NCBI GenBank assembly: GCA_032622095.1
Contig: CP136061.1
Location: 89,706,983 to 89,770,982 of the forward strand
DNA: 64,000 nucleotides
DNA from: Siphonodentalium dalli
Lineage: Eukaryota; Mollusca; Scaphopoda; Gadilida; Siphonodentaliidae
Direction: 5' to 3'
Positions 26,401 through 41,400 of this stretch are shown here, one piece after another. Position numbers and translations under genes: made by a program. Under the pieces are notes generated by a model. The model saw only the letters and a list, made by a program, of their open reading frames with translations, searched no databases and was not told the origin of the DNA. Position 1 is the first letter of the stretch. Every line of letters starts with the position of its first letter.

Positions 26401-29400
26401 ATGATGTGAATATGAGGGAATTTCGGTGATTTTTCAAAATCTGTCCGCCATTGTGGGCGCCATTTTGGATTTGGGGGACTTTTATTTGGATACGGTACAA
26501 GGAAAGTTCTTCGCCTAAGTGTTTCCAACTCACAATAGTAAGCAGGTGTGGAGTTGTCATGACAATAATGTTCACTGATGTTAAAATCGGCGATTTTCGG
26601 CGATTTTTTATTTCTGGTGGCCATTTTGGCCACCATCTTGGATTTGAGTAAATATTCCTCAACTTAGGTATAAGAGGAATCCTAGCTTGAGTATCTCCTG
26701 CACATATATATGCATGGGTGTTGTTATAATAGCAATAACATTCATTGATTCGAAACATTACATCGCTTTATTAACGGAGATTCGGCTTTGACCTATTATA
26801 CCGGCATTTGGGAAAACGTGATATCGGACAAACATATCCCGCAATGAATGTATATTATGGACCCCATGTGGTCGCCAATGACTGCTCTATATGATAAATG
26901 TATAACATGATGCAAAGATGCCAACATTTTCCCACAGAGACAAACGAAAGGTGGTAACATGTCAGAAAAATAGCATATTTTCACATTTTGGCGGCCATCT
27001 TGGCCGTCATATTGGATTCTGGTGTCGGATGTTTGGCTAATTTGTAAGGGTTGTATATTAGCATAACGAATCGAGCGGAAAACAAGACGGCATGTGACAT
27101 CATCTTTACTTTTACGGCGATCAAAGAGACCTGGTGCATTTAAAAAAAGTCTCTGCGGCCACTTTTTTTTTCTTGTTAACAAGTGAAAAAAATTAGAGGA
27201 GACCTTAAGGAAGACAATTAGTGGGGTGAAGTTAAGTCCTGGGGGGGGGGGGGGGTGCAGAGGTCGACCAATATCTCCTGGACTAAATGATCCGGTATCA
27301 ATAATTTGCTTTAATTACAGTGTTACTTTTTTCACATACCGGTATGTTCAAAACACACCGTCCATACATGTCCATGTATACTGTCTCAGTTTCCGATTTC
27401 GAACCTGTTCGTGGCTATTTCTAGTACTTTACTTTGGGTAGACCCGAGTTCCTGAGTATTTGCCACATCATCTCGGTCGCATTGACTCTTTCGAACTCTC
27501 GGTATCAGCCTGGCAGCCTTTCTGGAAGATTGGATCTGCCTAAATTTATCATTCACTATTTACTCGAACGCGTCAGTAATTCCGATAAGTCACTTGTTCA
27601 TGTGTACATATTGGGAAATATTTTCCGACTACGGATGACCTGATTCTTCCGATACCGTAATAACCCGGGACAACCATAACTGTAGCTTATATATATTGGT
27701 TCCAGGAAAGAACGAACGCACTGAATATCTCAACAGAAGGTTACAATCTGGGAATACATTCGCTTTCTCAGGGTTATCTCTTGGCACTGATGTCGTACCA
27801 CAATTATGTTGCCGAATGCGACCGATTCAGTTACATCTTCTCCAATATTATCTCCTTACCACAAGCATCCCTCTGTATCAGATCGGGGCTCGAATTCTGG
27901 TGAGAACAAGAATCTTGATTCTTAGTTTGATTTTCGTGAAAGCAATTGTTTCACTATCAGAAGTGTAGTTGATTCTCATAACTTTCTGGGTTTTAAGGCC
28001 TGCATGTCACAATTTTTGTCCAGGCCTCTCTCCGACTTTACATTTAACAACATTTATCGGGTACCGCTCTTTCGGCCCCGGTAACAAGAATCTTATCAAT
28101 AACCGCTCCATCTCGGACTTGGCGATGGGGTTGTTATATGGGTCACCAAATTAGTCAAAACCACTGGTAACCAGTGGAGAAATGTCAACATATCACTGAC
28201 TAGAAATGACTGCAGTCTTGAGCAGGTTCCTGCTTTTATTATCTCAACTTTTTATTTGTCAAGTGACACAAGTTCGTTCTACTTCACTAGGCGCCTAGCA
28301 GTCCGTCAGTCACCCAGAATATCCACCAGCCGGGTGAGACGGAATGTGTATGGTTGTGTCGTCTGCCTATACCGTACAACTTTAGGATCTGAAATTAAGA
28401 CACAACTGTCTTCTAACATCAGCTCATGTAGCAGGGAACGTCTTCACTACCAGGTAGAAGATTACTTTAGTCATCATCATTATCGTCCCACTGATGGGAA
28501 TTCGATCAGGTAGTCTCAGCGATCTTTCAAATTTGAAAGATTCCCGGGATCGTTCTGCCTATCATTGATGAACGAGAAATGAGCGCATAATTGTTCGTGG
28601 ACATCACAACCTCAAACTTGAGTGGTTTTTATACTCAATCTATCGATAGGACAATCTGATGGCATACAGGCATGCATATTCACCAATACAGTTGTGATCA
28701 CAGGTCCTCACTTATATTCCATGGACAACTTGCACAATAATAGTGCTTGCTCCCAGTTGACATCGTCAGTATTGACATACCCAACTTTTCAACTTATGAT
28801 TACACCGACCTATCATCTAAGTACTGAATTTTACCAGGTCTCTTATCTCAGAATCAGAACTGGGTGTTGCGACCATCTCAGCCAACAACTTTCAAATAAA
28901 TTCTTTCAATGCATATCACAACCTGATCATGGTAACATGGCTCTCACAGAAATTACAACTGCTGCTACACAATTCAATCGTTGTTGTATTTATCAACATA
29001 TTGATTCAGGACTTAACTTTGGAGCGTCGTGGGTAGGCTGTTCTGATTCCCTACCTCATCTCAATTTTGGCAGGTTTGAAATACTCACATTTGTGAGTTC
29101 TTCGTTCATGAAGTCATCGAGTTTTGCCTTACTTTGAGTGACATACATGTAACATATACCGGAGGTCTCCCGGTACACAGTCTTAATCCACTTGTTAAAA
29201 TGGGGTTTACGTAGGCGTCCTCCTACAATCATTGTTACCATCATGGCCATTATTTATCGTTTACGAAATTCAATTACCCATATCAACATCAATTGTGCCG
29301 TTGTGGGTTGCATCATTGACCTTATTGCCATAGAAAACTTGTGGCTTCATAGTCATCACCTCGTTTCGCCGATACCGTGATTTACAGGCCCTTCGTGTGG

Positions 29401-32400
29401 ATCGCAAACTTCATGGCAATCCAGAATCGAGGTATCAACTTCATCAACATAATTTCACTGAACTGGACCGATCTTTATTCCAAAGTCTATGTTCTGAACA
29501 CATCTTGTTCAACTTCGACCTGTTCGTTCTTGTCGGGAGGCAACTAAGTGTCATCCATCTCGATCACGCTAAGTTGGCATCAGTTTTAATCATGTTCAGT
29601 TACAACGTTTTATATATGGTTTGTTGTATGTCTCCAGCTCTATTTTGAAGAGACTAACCACACCATCCGGTATCTGTGATAAAAGCATATTCTCCATCCC
29701 GTGTACCTTATTTAGGTCATACTCTCCAACAGTTTCTCGATGCTTGTCAACTGATTCTACTTGTCCAATTTAATTATAGCCACAAGAAATTCACTGGGTC
29801 CTTTTCAAGCTTACACCTGTATTGACTTTCGGATTATTATATTTGATTATTTTGGTCACATTCATCTGCATGTGGACTGCGCATTGTTACAGCTGATCAT
29901 ATACCGGTACCTGTTTATATCTTGCGCATAGTTATATACATGTAAACTGTGTATACATGTCTAATCCATGTATAAATCTATCGGTTTATATATATTCTTA
30001 TGTAAGGTGTCATTCTGATATATGTTCCTTGCATTGTTATGAGACGTTTGGTGTTTTGTCTCCTAACCAATATGGACGTTTAATACATCTTGTACTCTCT
30101 TTCGGCGAGTTAACACAGATGGTTATCCTAAGAGATATTGTAGATGCGTTCTTCATATTATACATACGTTAAGGGTCTCTATGGGAATTATAGTGAACAT
30201 ACATCAAGAATCAGTGGTACATGTAGTCACTGGTGCTATTAGTGGGGAAAAATCACTAATAGTGAGTGTATTTGATGCATGTTTGATTAAGCCCACCTCC
30301 AGATAAGTAGAGTGTTTATTGCTACGAAATCTGGTAGAATCCTAATGGTATCTGGTTTGAATAAGTCGTTACGAAATAAAAATGAAAATTTGATTATCAA
30401 ATTGTAGTTTTATGAGTAACAAAGACTTATTCAAACCAGATACCAGCCCACCCTTCCTCCCCGCCGATTGTTATACTTTGTTATGAACTTAATATAACTC
30501 GGTGTTTTCACCATCGTTTGACGTTTTGACACCAATTGAAGATGGTATAGCACGTGGGATCTCATTCCACGAGAGTTAGAATCCAGAAGTTTCGTTGCGC
30601 ATGTGCATAACGAAAAAGTGCTTCTATTTATATATTGCGATTTAAAGGGACACGCTGGTTTGGAATCCTAATGGTATCTGGTTTGAATAAGTCTTTGTTA
30701 CTCATAAAACTACAATTTGATAATCAAATTTTCATTTTTATTCTTAGAAAGTTATATCTGGTCCATGGTTCAGGGTGCATCATCAATATTCTGGTGGTGG
30801 GACTATGATCAAGATGCTAGCTTTACCCTTTCTTTACTAAATGGATTCTTCCACTTAGTTATATTAATATGCATTGGAATGGTCTATTATTTATTTAGAG
30901 GGGTGTTCATGCAATAAAAGTAGACAACAGACAGTAAAACAGATATCACAAAAGCAAAATGATTCATTGGAGGGAAATGTTCAGATAATAATTTCAACAA
31001 ACAATGTTTAATAGGACTCCTTTTGCACTTTTATTATCCTTAGCTTATTTTCCTGAACTCCCCTCCAGATGAATAATTGGAATTTCGGCAAGCCTTAAAA
31101 TAATTTTTATTTGACTCTCTGACATTTTGTCAGGCACCAAACAGACATGGTCTGACATTTAAAAATGAGGCCTGACATGTCTATTTTATCACCCAAAAAA
31201 ATACCATGTGAAACTAATAATGATGTATTTTCCCCCAATTATGTTCCTCTTCTCATTTGTCACTTTTTTACTTTAAATAATGCACATCTGCCCACACTGG
31301 CCACATCATCAAACATGTTTGCCAATTTCATGCTCAATTCTAAGGTTATAGTAATCAGCAATTGCTCTGATCCCGGCATTGTTACCAGTACCATGTAATG
31401 GTAGGCCAATCATCACAAACCTATGACTTCATGGAACGCAGGACAGTAGTATGTTATAACTTGAGCGGGAGAAAAAACACATTCCAAATTTTTTCCAATT
31501 CCAATATTTTGTTGACATCCAAGTTCTAATAATCATACATCTGAAAAAAACAGATTTTGGCAAAACAAATAATTAAAAACTACTCTCCAATAGAATAAGT
31601 TTGATTTAAGAGCACACACTTTATTTTGCAAAATATCACATTACCAGTGATATTTTCCTTAAAAATAAGATAATATTTCAACCTGACATTATGTCAAACA
31701 GTTTCAAAGCCAGGCCTGACAACCTATACAAATTTGAATTTGGCATCTGATAATTGTTTGTGTCAGACCACTTATTTGGAGCCTTGAATTTCGGTGTTTT
31801 TATATATTCTAGAGATTGTCCTATCAAATAAAAAAGTGGAATATTAACTTGAAGTGTCTAAATTAGTTGATATCTTGATTTGAAATAAATGTATAGTGTT
31901 TTGATTCATAAACAAAATGATCTCTCAATGTCTTTTAAATTTCAGAAACATCCAAACCACACTGGTAATGAGTACCATGATTTCCTCATGTGGCTTGTAG
32001 GTAAGATAATATGGCTTGCATGTAAGATAGCCAAGATGTAGCCGAGAGGTCACGTACTAGTCTCTCGTTCTAGCAGATCAGGGATTGAAACCTGGTCAGG
32101 GTATTCTTACAAAAATCAGAATTCAGTCAGACACCAAGTTTGTCAGGCTGAAAAGTCTCAATCGAAATCATTGAAGAAAGATCCAAATGCAAAATGCTGA
32201 CTCCTCCCCCCCCATTTATAGCATTTGTCCAAGTACATGTATATTGTCGTGGGTGCAGTATGCTGTATAATCTGGTGCAGATATTAATGGCTGACCCATG
32301 TACATACCTCAGTATGTTCACGTTAAAGAACACTCGATAAACTTTCTGTTTAAAATGTCAACGTTGCTTTATTATGTTAGTACTACTTTCATGATGTATA

Positions 32401-35400
32401 CAGTATGCAAATTGCACAGGTAACTGGGTATAATGTCATCTGACAAGCTTTGAAATAGTGTGTCTGTCATTTGGAGAATGAGGTCCTCAGAGGGTGAATT
32501 TAGTGACGCTATCGTGCATGGCAGGCTAGCATCACCAAATTCGCCATATGGGAACCTCATTCTTCTAAGGCCTCAACCACTATGGGAGACCTAGGATCAG
32601 AATTAAGTTCCCCAGTTGAAGTTGGTGATGTTCACCCATTTGTCACCACGATTGTGCAATTTATCTTCTGCAAATTAGGGGATATAGAAACTAGACTTAA
32701 TGGGGAAGTAAATAAAACAATCTATTTATTTTTCTTCTGCATACTGGAAATTTTACAACTGGATCATTGGTATTTTATATGTTTCGTTTAATGAAGATCT
32801 ATGACAATCCATAAAAGTTAAAAATTGCTGACTATTAATATCTATTGAATGGCAGTGTTAAGAATGACTCTCAATATAATCTGTCTTCTTACAGGTATTG
32901 CAATGTTAATAATTGCTCTGTTCGTGTCGGCGAGAATGGGAATCTTTCAAGAGCAGTTGTACGGGAAACATGGCAAGCATCCATCAGAGGCGCTCTTCTA
33001 CAATGTATGAATAGTTATTTTGTTTTCTGGCCTACTTAGTATATTAATAGAATCCAACTTAAATTTATGTATATCATTTTTTTCAAATTTGGTATGTGGT
33101 TTACCCAAAGGAAAATACAGGTCAAGTTCAAATTTGGGTTTGGTCGGCCTATTTTTATCAGAGTTATGTCCTTGTTGACTTAGAATTTGCTGATTATTTT
33201 GGAACTATAGTTTAATTATCTGATTATTTTCAAATTTGATAAGTGGATTACCAAAATGAAAATACAGGTCCAGTTCAAATTTGGGTCAAGCCTTGAAATA
33301 GGGTGTCTGTCATTTGCAGAATGAGGTCCCCAGAGGGTGAATTTAGTGATGCTACCCCACATAGCGGGCTAGCATCACCAAATTCACCCTCTGGGAACCT
33401 CAAGGCTTGATTTGGGTTCAGTCTGCCCATGTTTAGCTCAACTTGACAAACCGATTTATTGTCTTTAATGACTTAGAATTTGCCATTATTTTTCAAAGAT
33501 TGTTTTCAAATGAAAATACAGGTCCAGTTCGAAGTCAAGTTTAAGCTATTACCATCAGTTGGTGTACATCGTTTGTTCGCCCGAAAGTGCACTTGTGATG
33601 TGAATTTGGGGAAATCGGCACACAATTTCGATTTGTGAGGTGATTTTGCACTTGAGAGTTGAAGCTCACAAATCGTCACTTAAAAATGCGTTTAAATTGT
33701 ATTAGTGAGCTACAGATGAATTCCTGTCAGTCCTGTCAGTCACCCCACAATGAAAAATGGTTTTCACATTTTGTTCATTTCAAACGGATGGTATCATCCA
33801 ATTAAATCATTGCATTTTCTGCATACCACAGGTGTGTTTTCTTTTTATCTAGACCATGTGACACTGGTCGAAAACTAGTTTGTGCACCTGTGATTGAAGA
33901 GTGATTGATGTTATCAATGGTGATCAGGTTTATCAACTTTACTGGCTAATGAAGCGACAACCAATTGTTTTTCAGTATTCCATGATTGATAGGTTATGAT
34001 TAATTCTAATTCACTTTGCATAAAGGGTAAATCCAATTTCCGCCATGCCGATTGTCAGTTGCCCATGTGTAGCTGTCTTGACTTCTGGCACTGATACATT
34101 GCTAATGGCTTGTCAGCAGTGTAGTACATTGGTTCAATAAGGTCACGTAACTTGCATTTATTAATATAATTTAATCTATATCCTCATGGAGCAGCAGATA
34201 ATTTCTAGGAGGAAGCGACATGGATTGTTTGTAAACTGTCAATCATGTCCAGTTCAGCAACTAATGGATGATTTAATGATTCTCATGTCCATAGCATCAT
34301 TTTTCAGTCGGAGTGAATAGGATGGGGATAAACATGCTGTCTGTTGTGATTTTTTGACGTTTATCAGTGGGTTTTGTGACGTTTATCAGTGGGTTTTGTG
34401 ACGTTTATCAGTGGGTTTGTGACGTTTATCAGTGATTTTGTGACGTTTATCAGTGATTTTGTGACGTTTATCAGTGGGTTTTGTGACGTTTATCAGTGGG
34501 TTTTGTGACGTTTATCAGTGGGTTTTTCAATGAAAAATATCCTCCTATAGTCGGTAAAACAGAATTTTCCATATATATATAAATGAACAGAGATACAGTC
34601 AATTCCAATTAATCGAATAACGGTTAATCAAATAATTCGTTTATTATAATAATATTTCGGCTTCCAATACCATTTTAATAGTACATCTGTATTTTTTAAT
34701 TGCTTATTCGAATAGACTCCCGATGGGACTATCGCTTAATAGAAAATTCGCAAAAATGTGCTCTGAAAGTCGGTATTTTCGTGCATTCTAGAACTCAGTT
34801 GAAGGTATTTCATCCAAAATATTATAGTTTATGTCAAGAAACCGCAGACAATCGTATTAGATCGAAAATGGGTGACATAAAACGTTTCAAAAGCGAGTGC
34901 TTTACGGTCATAAGTTACTATAAGAAAGTGATTTTTCAATTAAATGTGAATATTAAAATATTATAATAACACTTGTCTTGTTGTTTTATTGCCCAACATT
35001 CCCATAATTCACGCCATGATGATGATGATAAGGTGATTTGGGGGGCTAATAATTCACGCCATAAATGACAATATTAAATTTTGTAAGCAGTGCGGGTAAA
35101 TCCCGCATCTATAGTCTATTGTTTATATCAATAAACCTGACGCTTTATTCGTGATCCGTTGTCCACGTAGAGGATGAACAACATTACAATAGCGACTAAT
35201 TGCATGTTTAACAAAAGCCAGTACTGTAGTTGGACAGACACATGTTAGCGACTCGGTTCTTTTGTATTTGATGTCTGAACATGCATAAAGAATTAGACTG
35301 TACAAACTGTTTTGTTCGTTTCACACTCTATGGCGCGAACAAAGGATTGTCCCATTAATGATGACAGCGTGTTTGTTTAAGTATGTGTTTGAGTACACCC

Positions 35401-38400
35401 GCTAACAAAGGGCAAATTAACGTGTCACTTGTAAAAACAAAACCAGGGCTATTATAAATGCGATGCTGTGGGTACACCAGTCATAATTACTCAGTCATTA
35501 TGAACTCGAAACGAAAGCGCAACGACCTCTCCCTGGCTGATAAGTTTGAAGTGATTAAGTTACTAGACCAGAAGTTTTCTCAGACTGAAATCGCGAAAAA
35601 GTTAGGTTGTTCGCAATCCCAAGTGTGTCAAATCAACAAGAAGAAGGATGACATCAGGCAGAAATTGGAGTCTATGTCAACCCGCTAATGAAACGACAGA
35701 GAACCGGCAAAGCTGCAGATGTTGAGAAGGCCCTCGTTACATGGTTTGACAACACCCGACACCGCCCTTACCAAAAACTGCTAACCTAAAACCACATTAG
35801 ATCTAAGCGGATTTCTAATCTGATCGCCAACGTAGAACTAATGTAGAACTAATGTTGTAATTTAACTGTCAAAAGTGAGATGGGCGGAGCTTAAAAACTA
35901 ACATATTGCACATGTGGTCAGGTTAGCGGATATGCACACTAGTTATACGTTGGAAAATTCTCAACCAAATTTTTAACGTAGAACTAACGTGCAAATTTGC
36001 TAACATAAAGCATATGTGCAATTTTATAGCCCTTAAGAGCTGTAAAATTGCACATATGCTTTATGTTAGCAAATTAGCACGTCAGTTCTATGTTAGTAAA
36101 TTTCACATCAGGAATGTATAAAAATGCCACATGTGCAGGCAGGTTATCAAATTAACTTTAAAGTAATTATACATACGTCCAGCAGGGTAACAATTTGTGG
36201 AAAAAAACACACACAAACAATATATCATACCATACGGTATTGCTTTTAAAAACTATATAAATACATAAAATATACATCACATACACTGCAATGTTCCTGT
36301 TAACTGCTCTTCATGGAATATTCCAAATAACTGTAAAAATCACTTCGATGAAAACTGCCATAAATTGTTTATTTCCTACAATTCATTCATTTTGTAAATA
36401 GATTCGCACATTTGTTCTGTCTAATTACTAACTAGAATCCATAAACAATAGCAGAATTTAGATTATTTGATGTGATGGTCCATCATTATTTATTCTAGAA
36501 ATCAGATTGATAGTATTTGAAAATAAAATTTAAATCAACTTTAATATACATGTAGTCTACCTGGTTGATAAATTAGATATTAGAACACGCAGTAAAGGCA
36601 CACAAGAGACCCTTAAACTGCCATGATGTGCGAATGAGATATGAAAACTGACAAAGGATTCTATATATTATTATACATGAATGAATAACTGAATAATTAT
36701 AAATTGACCCTTAATTTCAATGTAAAAACCATAATACTATCATTATGAAATGTTTAAGGTTCAATTTTGGAAAGGAAATTGACAAAAGTAACGATTTTCT
36801 CGTGTCTTAAATTCTTAACTGTTATTTTAAATGCATGCAGTCACTTACCCTGCCATGAAAAAAAACAACGAGGTTTTAATTCGCCAAACAAGAACAATTA
36901 CTTATCCTATCAGTCCCACAGAAAACAAGCAGCTTTAACTTGGGAACATATCTAAGGTAAAGGTTTTCAACTACTCTTCTTAATATATGCTGAAAAGCAC
37001 TTGTGTGAATTATAGTTTGCCGTACATTTGAGAAGATTCCTGTCTGTAGTTTATTCCAAACTTTTTACTTTTCACTATTTTATATACATTTTCTGGGCAA
37101 ATGAAACTTCCCATTTTCACGAAGTAGAAAATTCCTCTTCCTGTTTTGATCCCAAGATATAAATATGTTTTTAAATTTTTTACAGGGTATTAGGAAACAT
37201 TTTTTTTAATTTGCACAAAACATATATTCAGTTTTGTAGTCTCGTAACTCGTATATTGTTTTTTAATTTTTATTGAAATGTTTTTTATTTTTATTTTTCC
37301 AGCATTGTCTACCACTACCTGGGTTTATTTTCCTAGCAAAAGATATCTACAATCAATTAGTCCTATATAGTCTTTCAGGTAAGGTTAATCCTTTCTATAC
37401 TAAATTGATTTCCCCCGCACTCAGTTATAAAAGTATACATTGGAATGTTCTATTATTCATCGGGAGGGATGATTTGGAAAAGTAAGCTGACGACAGATAA
37501 TAAAAGTGCAGAAGGAGTCTTATTGATTGGAGGGAAATGTTCAGATAAAAAGTTCAACAAATGACCTATGTCATTTGATGAACTTATCATCTGAACATTT
37601 CCTAAGGGATAACAACTCATCAATGAGTATTTAGTATGGAAAGGGTTAATGTGTAGGACCTTTCTACTTGACATACGACCCTCCAAATATAGCATTTATT
37701 TATGTTTGGAAGAATAAAATATAAAAAATAAAATTTGCCCTCCCGCCCCATTTTTCTGAAAAAGTTGGATGTAAATATAGCAATTTATTTATATTGCCAC
37801 AGATACCGGCTTTATATCACACGCTAGCAAGGCAATATAATTATAGCATTGTTTTATGTAACCTGCGAATAAACCATTAGCTTTTATCAGGCCTCGAAAT
37901 ATGATGCTAGACATTTGCAGAATTTAGTCCCCAGAGGGTGAATTTAGTGATGCTACCCCGAACAGTAGGCTAGTATCACTAAATTCACCCTCTGGGGACC
38001 TCATTCTGCTTAGTCCTCATCTTCTCTGGAAAGTATATTTATTATCAAACTAACAAGTTTTTTTTAGTTTCTTTAGAATCTTCTTTAAAAAGTTTTATTT
38101 TTTTCAGTTTAGTTTCTCTATATCCCCAAATTGGCAGACAACACGATGCTTAATCGAGGTGCTCAAGGGGTGCACATCACCAACTTCACCATCTGACAAC
38201 ATAAATCTTTGTCTAGGTCTCCCATATATAATATAGAAGTGATCAGAGAAAATTGCATACCGATAATAGAGTATATATTATTTTTTATATAGTGGCTGGG
38301 GTTAAACAAAAATTAATATTGATTTTTCCGCCAAGGAGAAGCCCTTCAACTGAACTATATGGATTATTATCCTCGGCCTTGTGTTATCAGGAGGGTTAAA

Positions 38401-41400
38401 ATTTATTGTCCGTTTATTGCGCACTCCGGTCAATCAGCGATCGGATTAGCTCACGAATAAATGCGTCCTGTGCAAATCCCGCGCTCTTAACAATTCATCT
38501 AGCCAGTTTTATTTCTCTCCTTGGACCTATCAGACGTGGTTTTAACTAAAGGAAGTATTTCTCTATTGCGAGTTTATCAACTCAATATTTATTGTTGATA
38601 ACAAACTTGCAATTTATCCGTTGCTTACCCGGTCGTTTAATATTTTTAAGTACGCGCAGAAACTCTTCGTTTCATAGTATGCGCAACGCAATTTATAAAA
38701 ATTCCGTGTTTTTTATCGACACATTTTATCTCAAAATTTGGGATTGGAATCGACAAAATCACGTTGAAAACTTCGCCATTGATGGCCATTTTGACAATGA
38801 CTACAGACGCACATCGTTTACTTGTAGAAAACCTATATTGCATTATTGTGCAACATATACGGTGGCACGAATCGTCCGATTTCGGAGTCCACGTGGTACG
38901 GTATGCGAAGTCTCCTAATTTCGTGCTAACTATATTTCATGAAGCCGACTTTTCAATACGTTCATTTCATGTACACTACCTCATCGTATATGCAACAGCT
39001 CTGTTAGTGCGCAGAAAGTTGGCCAGGACAGAAATGTCTCCTTTGACGATAATTCACATGTATTCATAAACAAGATAGAACTTGTCATCCAATGAAATTT
39101 CTTTTGCCTCAACAATTGTAAGTTGAAGTTGAGCGACATTTGGATAATGATTATCACAGAACATCATTGTACATATACAACATGTCGTTATAATTAATTG
39201 TGCTTACCGATTAATATTTGCAAATCTTAGCTAGCCCGAATGTATTACTATTAACATGAGGGCTCGTATTTGGATACTTGGAACGTCGCGAATGTTACAT
39301 CGACTTCAAGATATTTATTTGAAATTTTGACCCTGTTCTTGCGATTCCATTTTCTTTCCCTCATTGTATCATCGGAACAATCGTTAGAAACAATGAGATT
39401 ATGTTTGTTACAACATATAGTATTCTATGGCCTGTGTTCAAATAATGCTGTGTCTCTTGAATAGTCTCGTTCTTTACATGCCTGTCCAGTATTACTGACA
39501 GTGTCCGGTTGCTACGAATCGTGCAACTGGTTTGATTGGGGACTAGGATTATCTGACACTAGATTGGGCACCATGGATTTTCATTTCAAGTTCCAGGGCT
39601 CAAAATACATTTAATTTTACGAGAATCAAATGCTGAATCATGTTAGTCATAAAACACTGCAAATTGTAAAGTTTTGTGAGAATCATTACGGGAATCGATT
39701 CGGTGATTCTCGTCGAATCTTGAAGCCTGAGTTCCCATTGTCGAATGGCGATCTCCATCAATTCATACCGGTACTCTGTCGCTATTTCGGCGACAATTGT
39801 GTCTGTTTCTTTGCAATCACTCAATGTATTTTGCTGAATGGGCTTCCCTCTTCCACGACTACACAGATATGCAAGTGCAGTAGCCTGAACCTTCAGCTAT
39901 AGTTTGCTTAAATATCCAAGGATACTTCCGTCCGTGGTCAGAACTCTTTGGAGATATTTTGGATGAGAGCCTTTGGCTGGCCTACTTGTGGCAAGTCACC
40001 ATACCCGTGTGACCTAGCATGGTCGCAGTGTTGAAATGATTCATTGGCTAGCCAGTGTCTCAATAAATTTTCAGTCAATCAATGTTTATACTTTTGATGA
40101 TTTTGATGTTTCACATTTCCATGTGTTCACTGTTAAACAAATAGACAACATCTGAACTGTTATCCTCAGACATTAGTGTTTTCGATACATTCAAATTATG
40201 AATTAACATGATACAAAATGGTGAGCTTAAAAACATGTATGGCGAGCCATAATTGTTCCATACTAGTACAAGGGTGTCAGTGCCTCAAAGGCTCAATGAC
40301 ATACGAACTGACTATATCAATATGGCGTGCGTCAATTTTCACTGATACCGACATACTTCTGCGCTTTCAATCCGTGAATAGTCAAGGTGGACTACTATGC
40401 ATTTATATTGTCATGTGCCCCGATGCACTTCCAATAGCCTTTCCAACAGAGTCCATCACTTGGCTCTCTACCTTCTATTTCCACATATAGAAAAGATCAA
40501 ATGTCAAATAGCCTTCACTCACGTATTAAGCACAGTTACAGGCAATGCTTTTATATTGCGCAGGGCTGCTGCCACTATAATTTCCATCAGAGACCAACAC
40601 ATGACTTTTCCTTCTATTGCCTCATATCCAATTGATTATCGGACAAATAACAGAAAGGACAGCATTTGTATTGTCACACATATAAAGTGCAGTTACATGA
40701 ACAGCGTTTATATTTATATTGCGCACGACCACTGCAGGCCTGCGTATTGGAGGCACACGACGGTTCGGTTCACATGACGGTTGCGAAATCTAGGTTGCGC
40801 CAAGGTTGTGTGAGGTTCTCGCGATACTGATTATAACTGTTTGTGTAACTTATGGGTACCTGAGGACAACCAGACAGCCGACACATACTAGTATGTTATG
40901 GCTTGCGCATATTGCATTCCGCAGACCTGCCAGTGCCAATTTCAGAAGAGTCCAAAACATATCTCTTCTCCTTCTATTACTAAATATCCATATGATTATC
41001 TGGTGAATAGAATACCTAAATGACTAACACAAATGACAGCTTTTGTATCATCACACATATACAGCGCCGTTCCGCAAGAAGCCTCTATATCGTGTATGAC
41101 CAAATCTTCATGGGCGCACGCCTCAGCACCTGAGCCTTAGGGTGGGGAAGACTCGTCATGTGCCGCTGACAGCGCACCAGCCAACCAGCCTTCAGTTCTT
41201 CCCAGATGAAAATGCAGCTCAAGCTCTCGTTTTCTCTCACAATCCAGAAGACGGATGTAATTGCATCCGTAATATAATCGTTCGTTGTGTTTCTCTCAAA
41301 TTAAATGTCTTTGTGGGATAGACCTCGATACATGCATGTTTCGTTGCACTTTCACATTCCCATACTTTAACTGCGATGGGACCGGTTTTTAAATATACCT

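Larger units (their letters stand above)
18999..27288. mobile_element. 8.3-kb inverted-repeat element with arms of about 3 kb
   Basis: The left arm (about 18999-21935) and right arm (about 23845-27288) are reverse complements along their whole length but visibly diverged with indels. Shared landmarks from outside in: 'ggagatattggtcgacctct', 'gtggccgcagagac', 'gatgatgtcacatgccgtct', 'caagatggcggccaaaatgg' words, 'gccacatcgcgat', 'cccacaaactagcaccg', 'ggaataccagtgt', 'atatggtaagttatatcggg'. The loop (21936-23844) holds a coding relic on the minus strand, a dispersed repeat and a (TA)n run. No target duplication recognised. Could be a large foldback or long-TIR DNA transposon, or an old inverted duplication. 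Confidence 0.8.
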
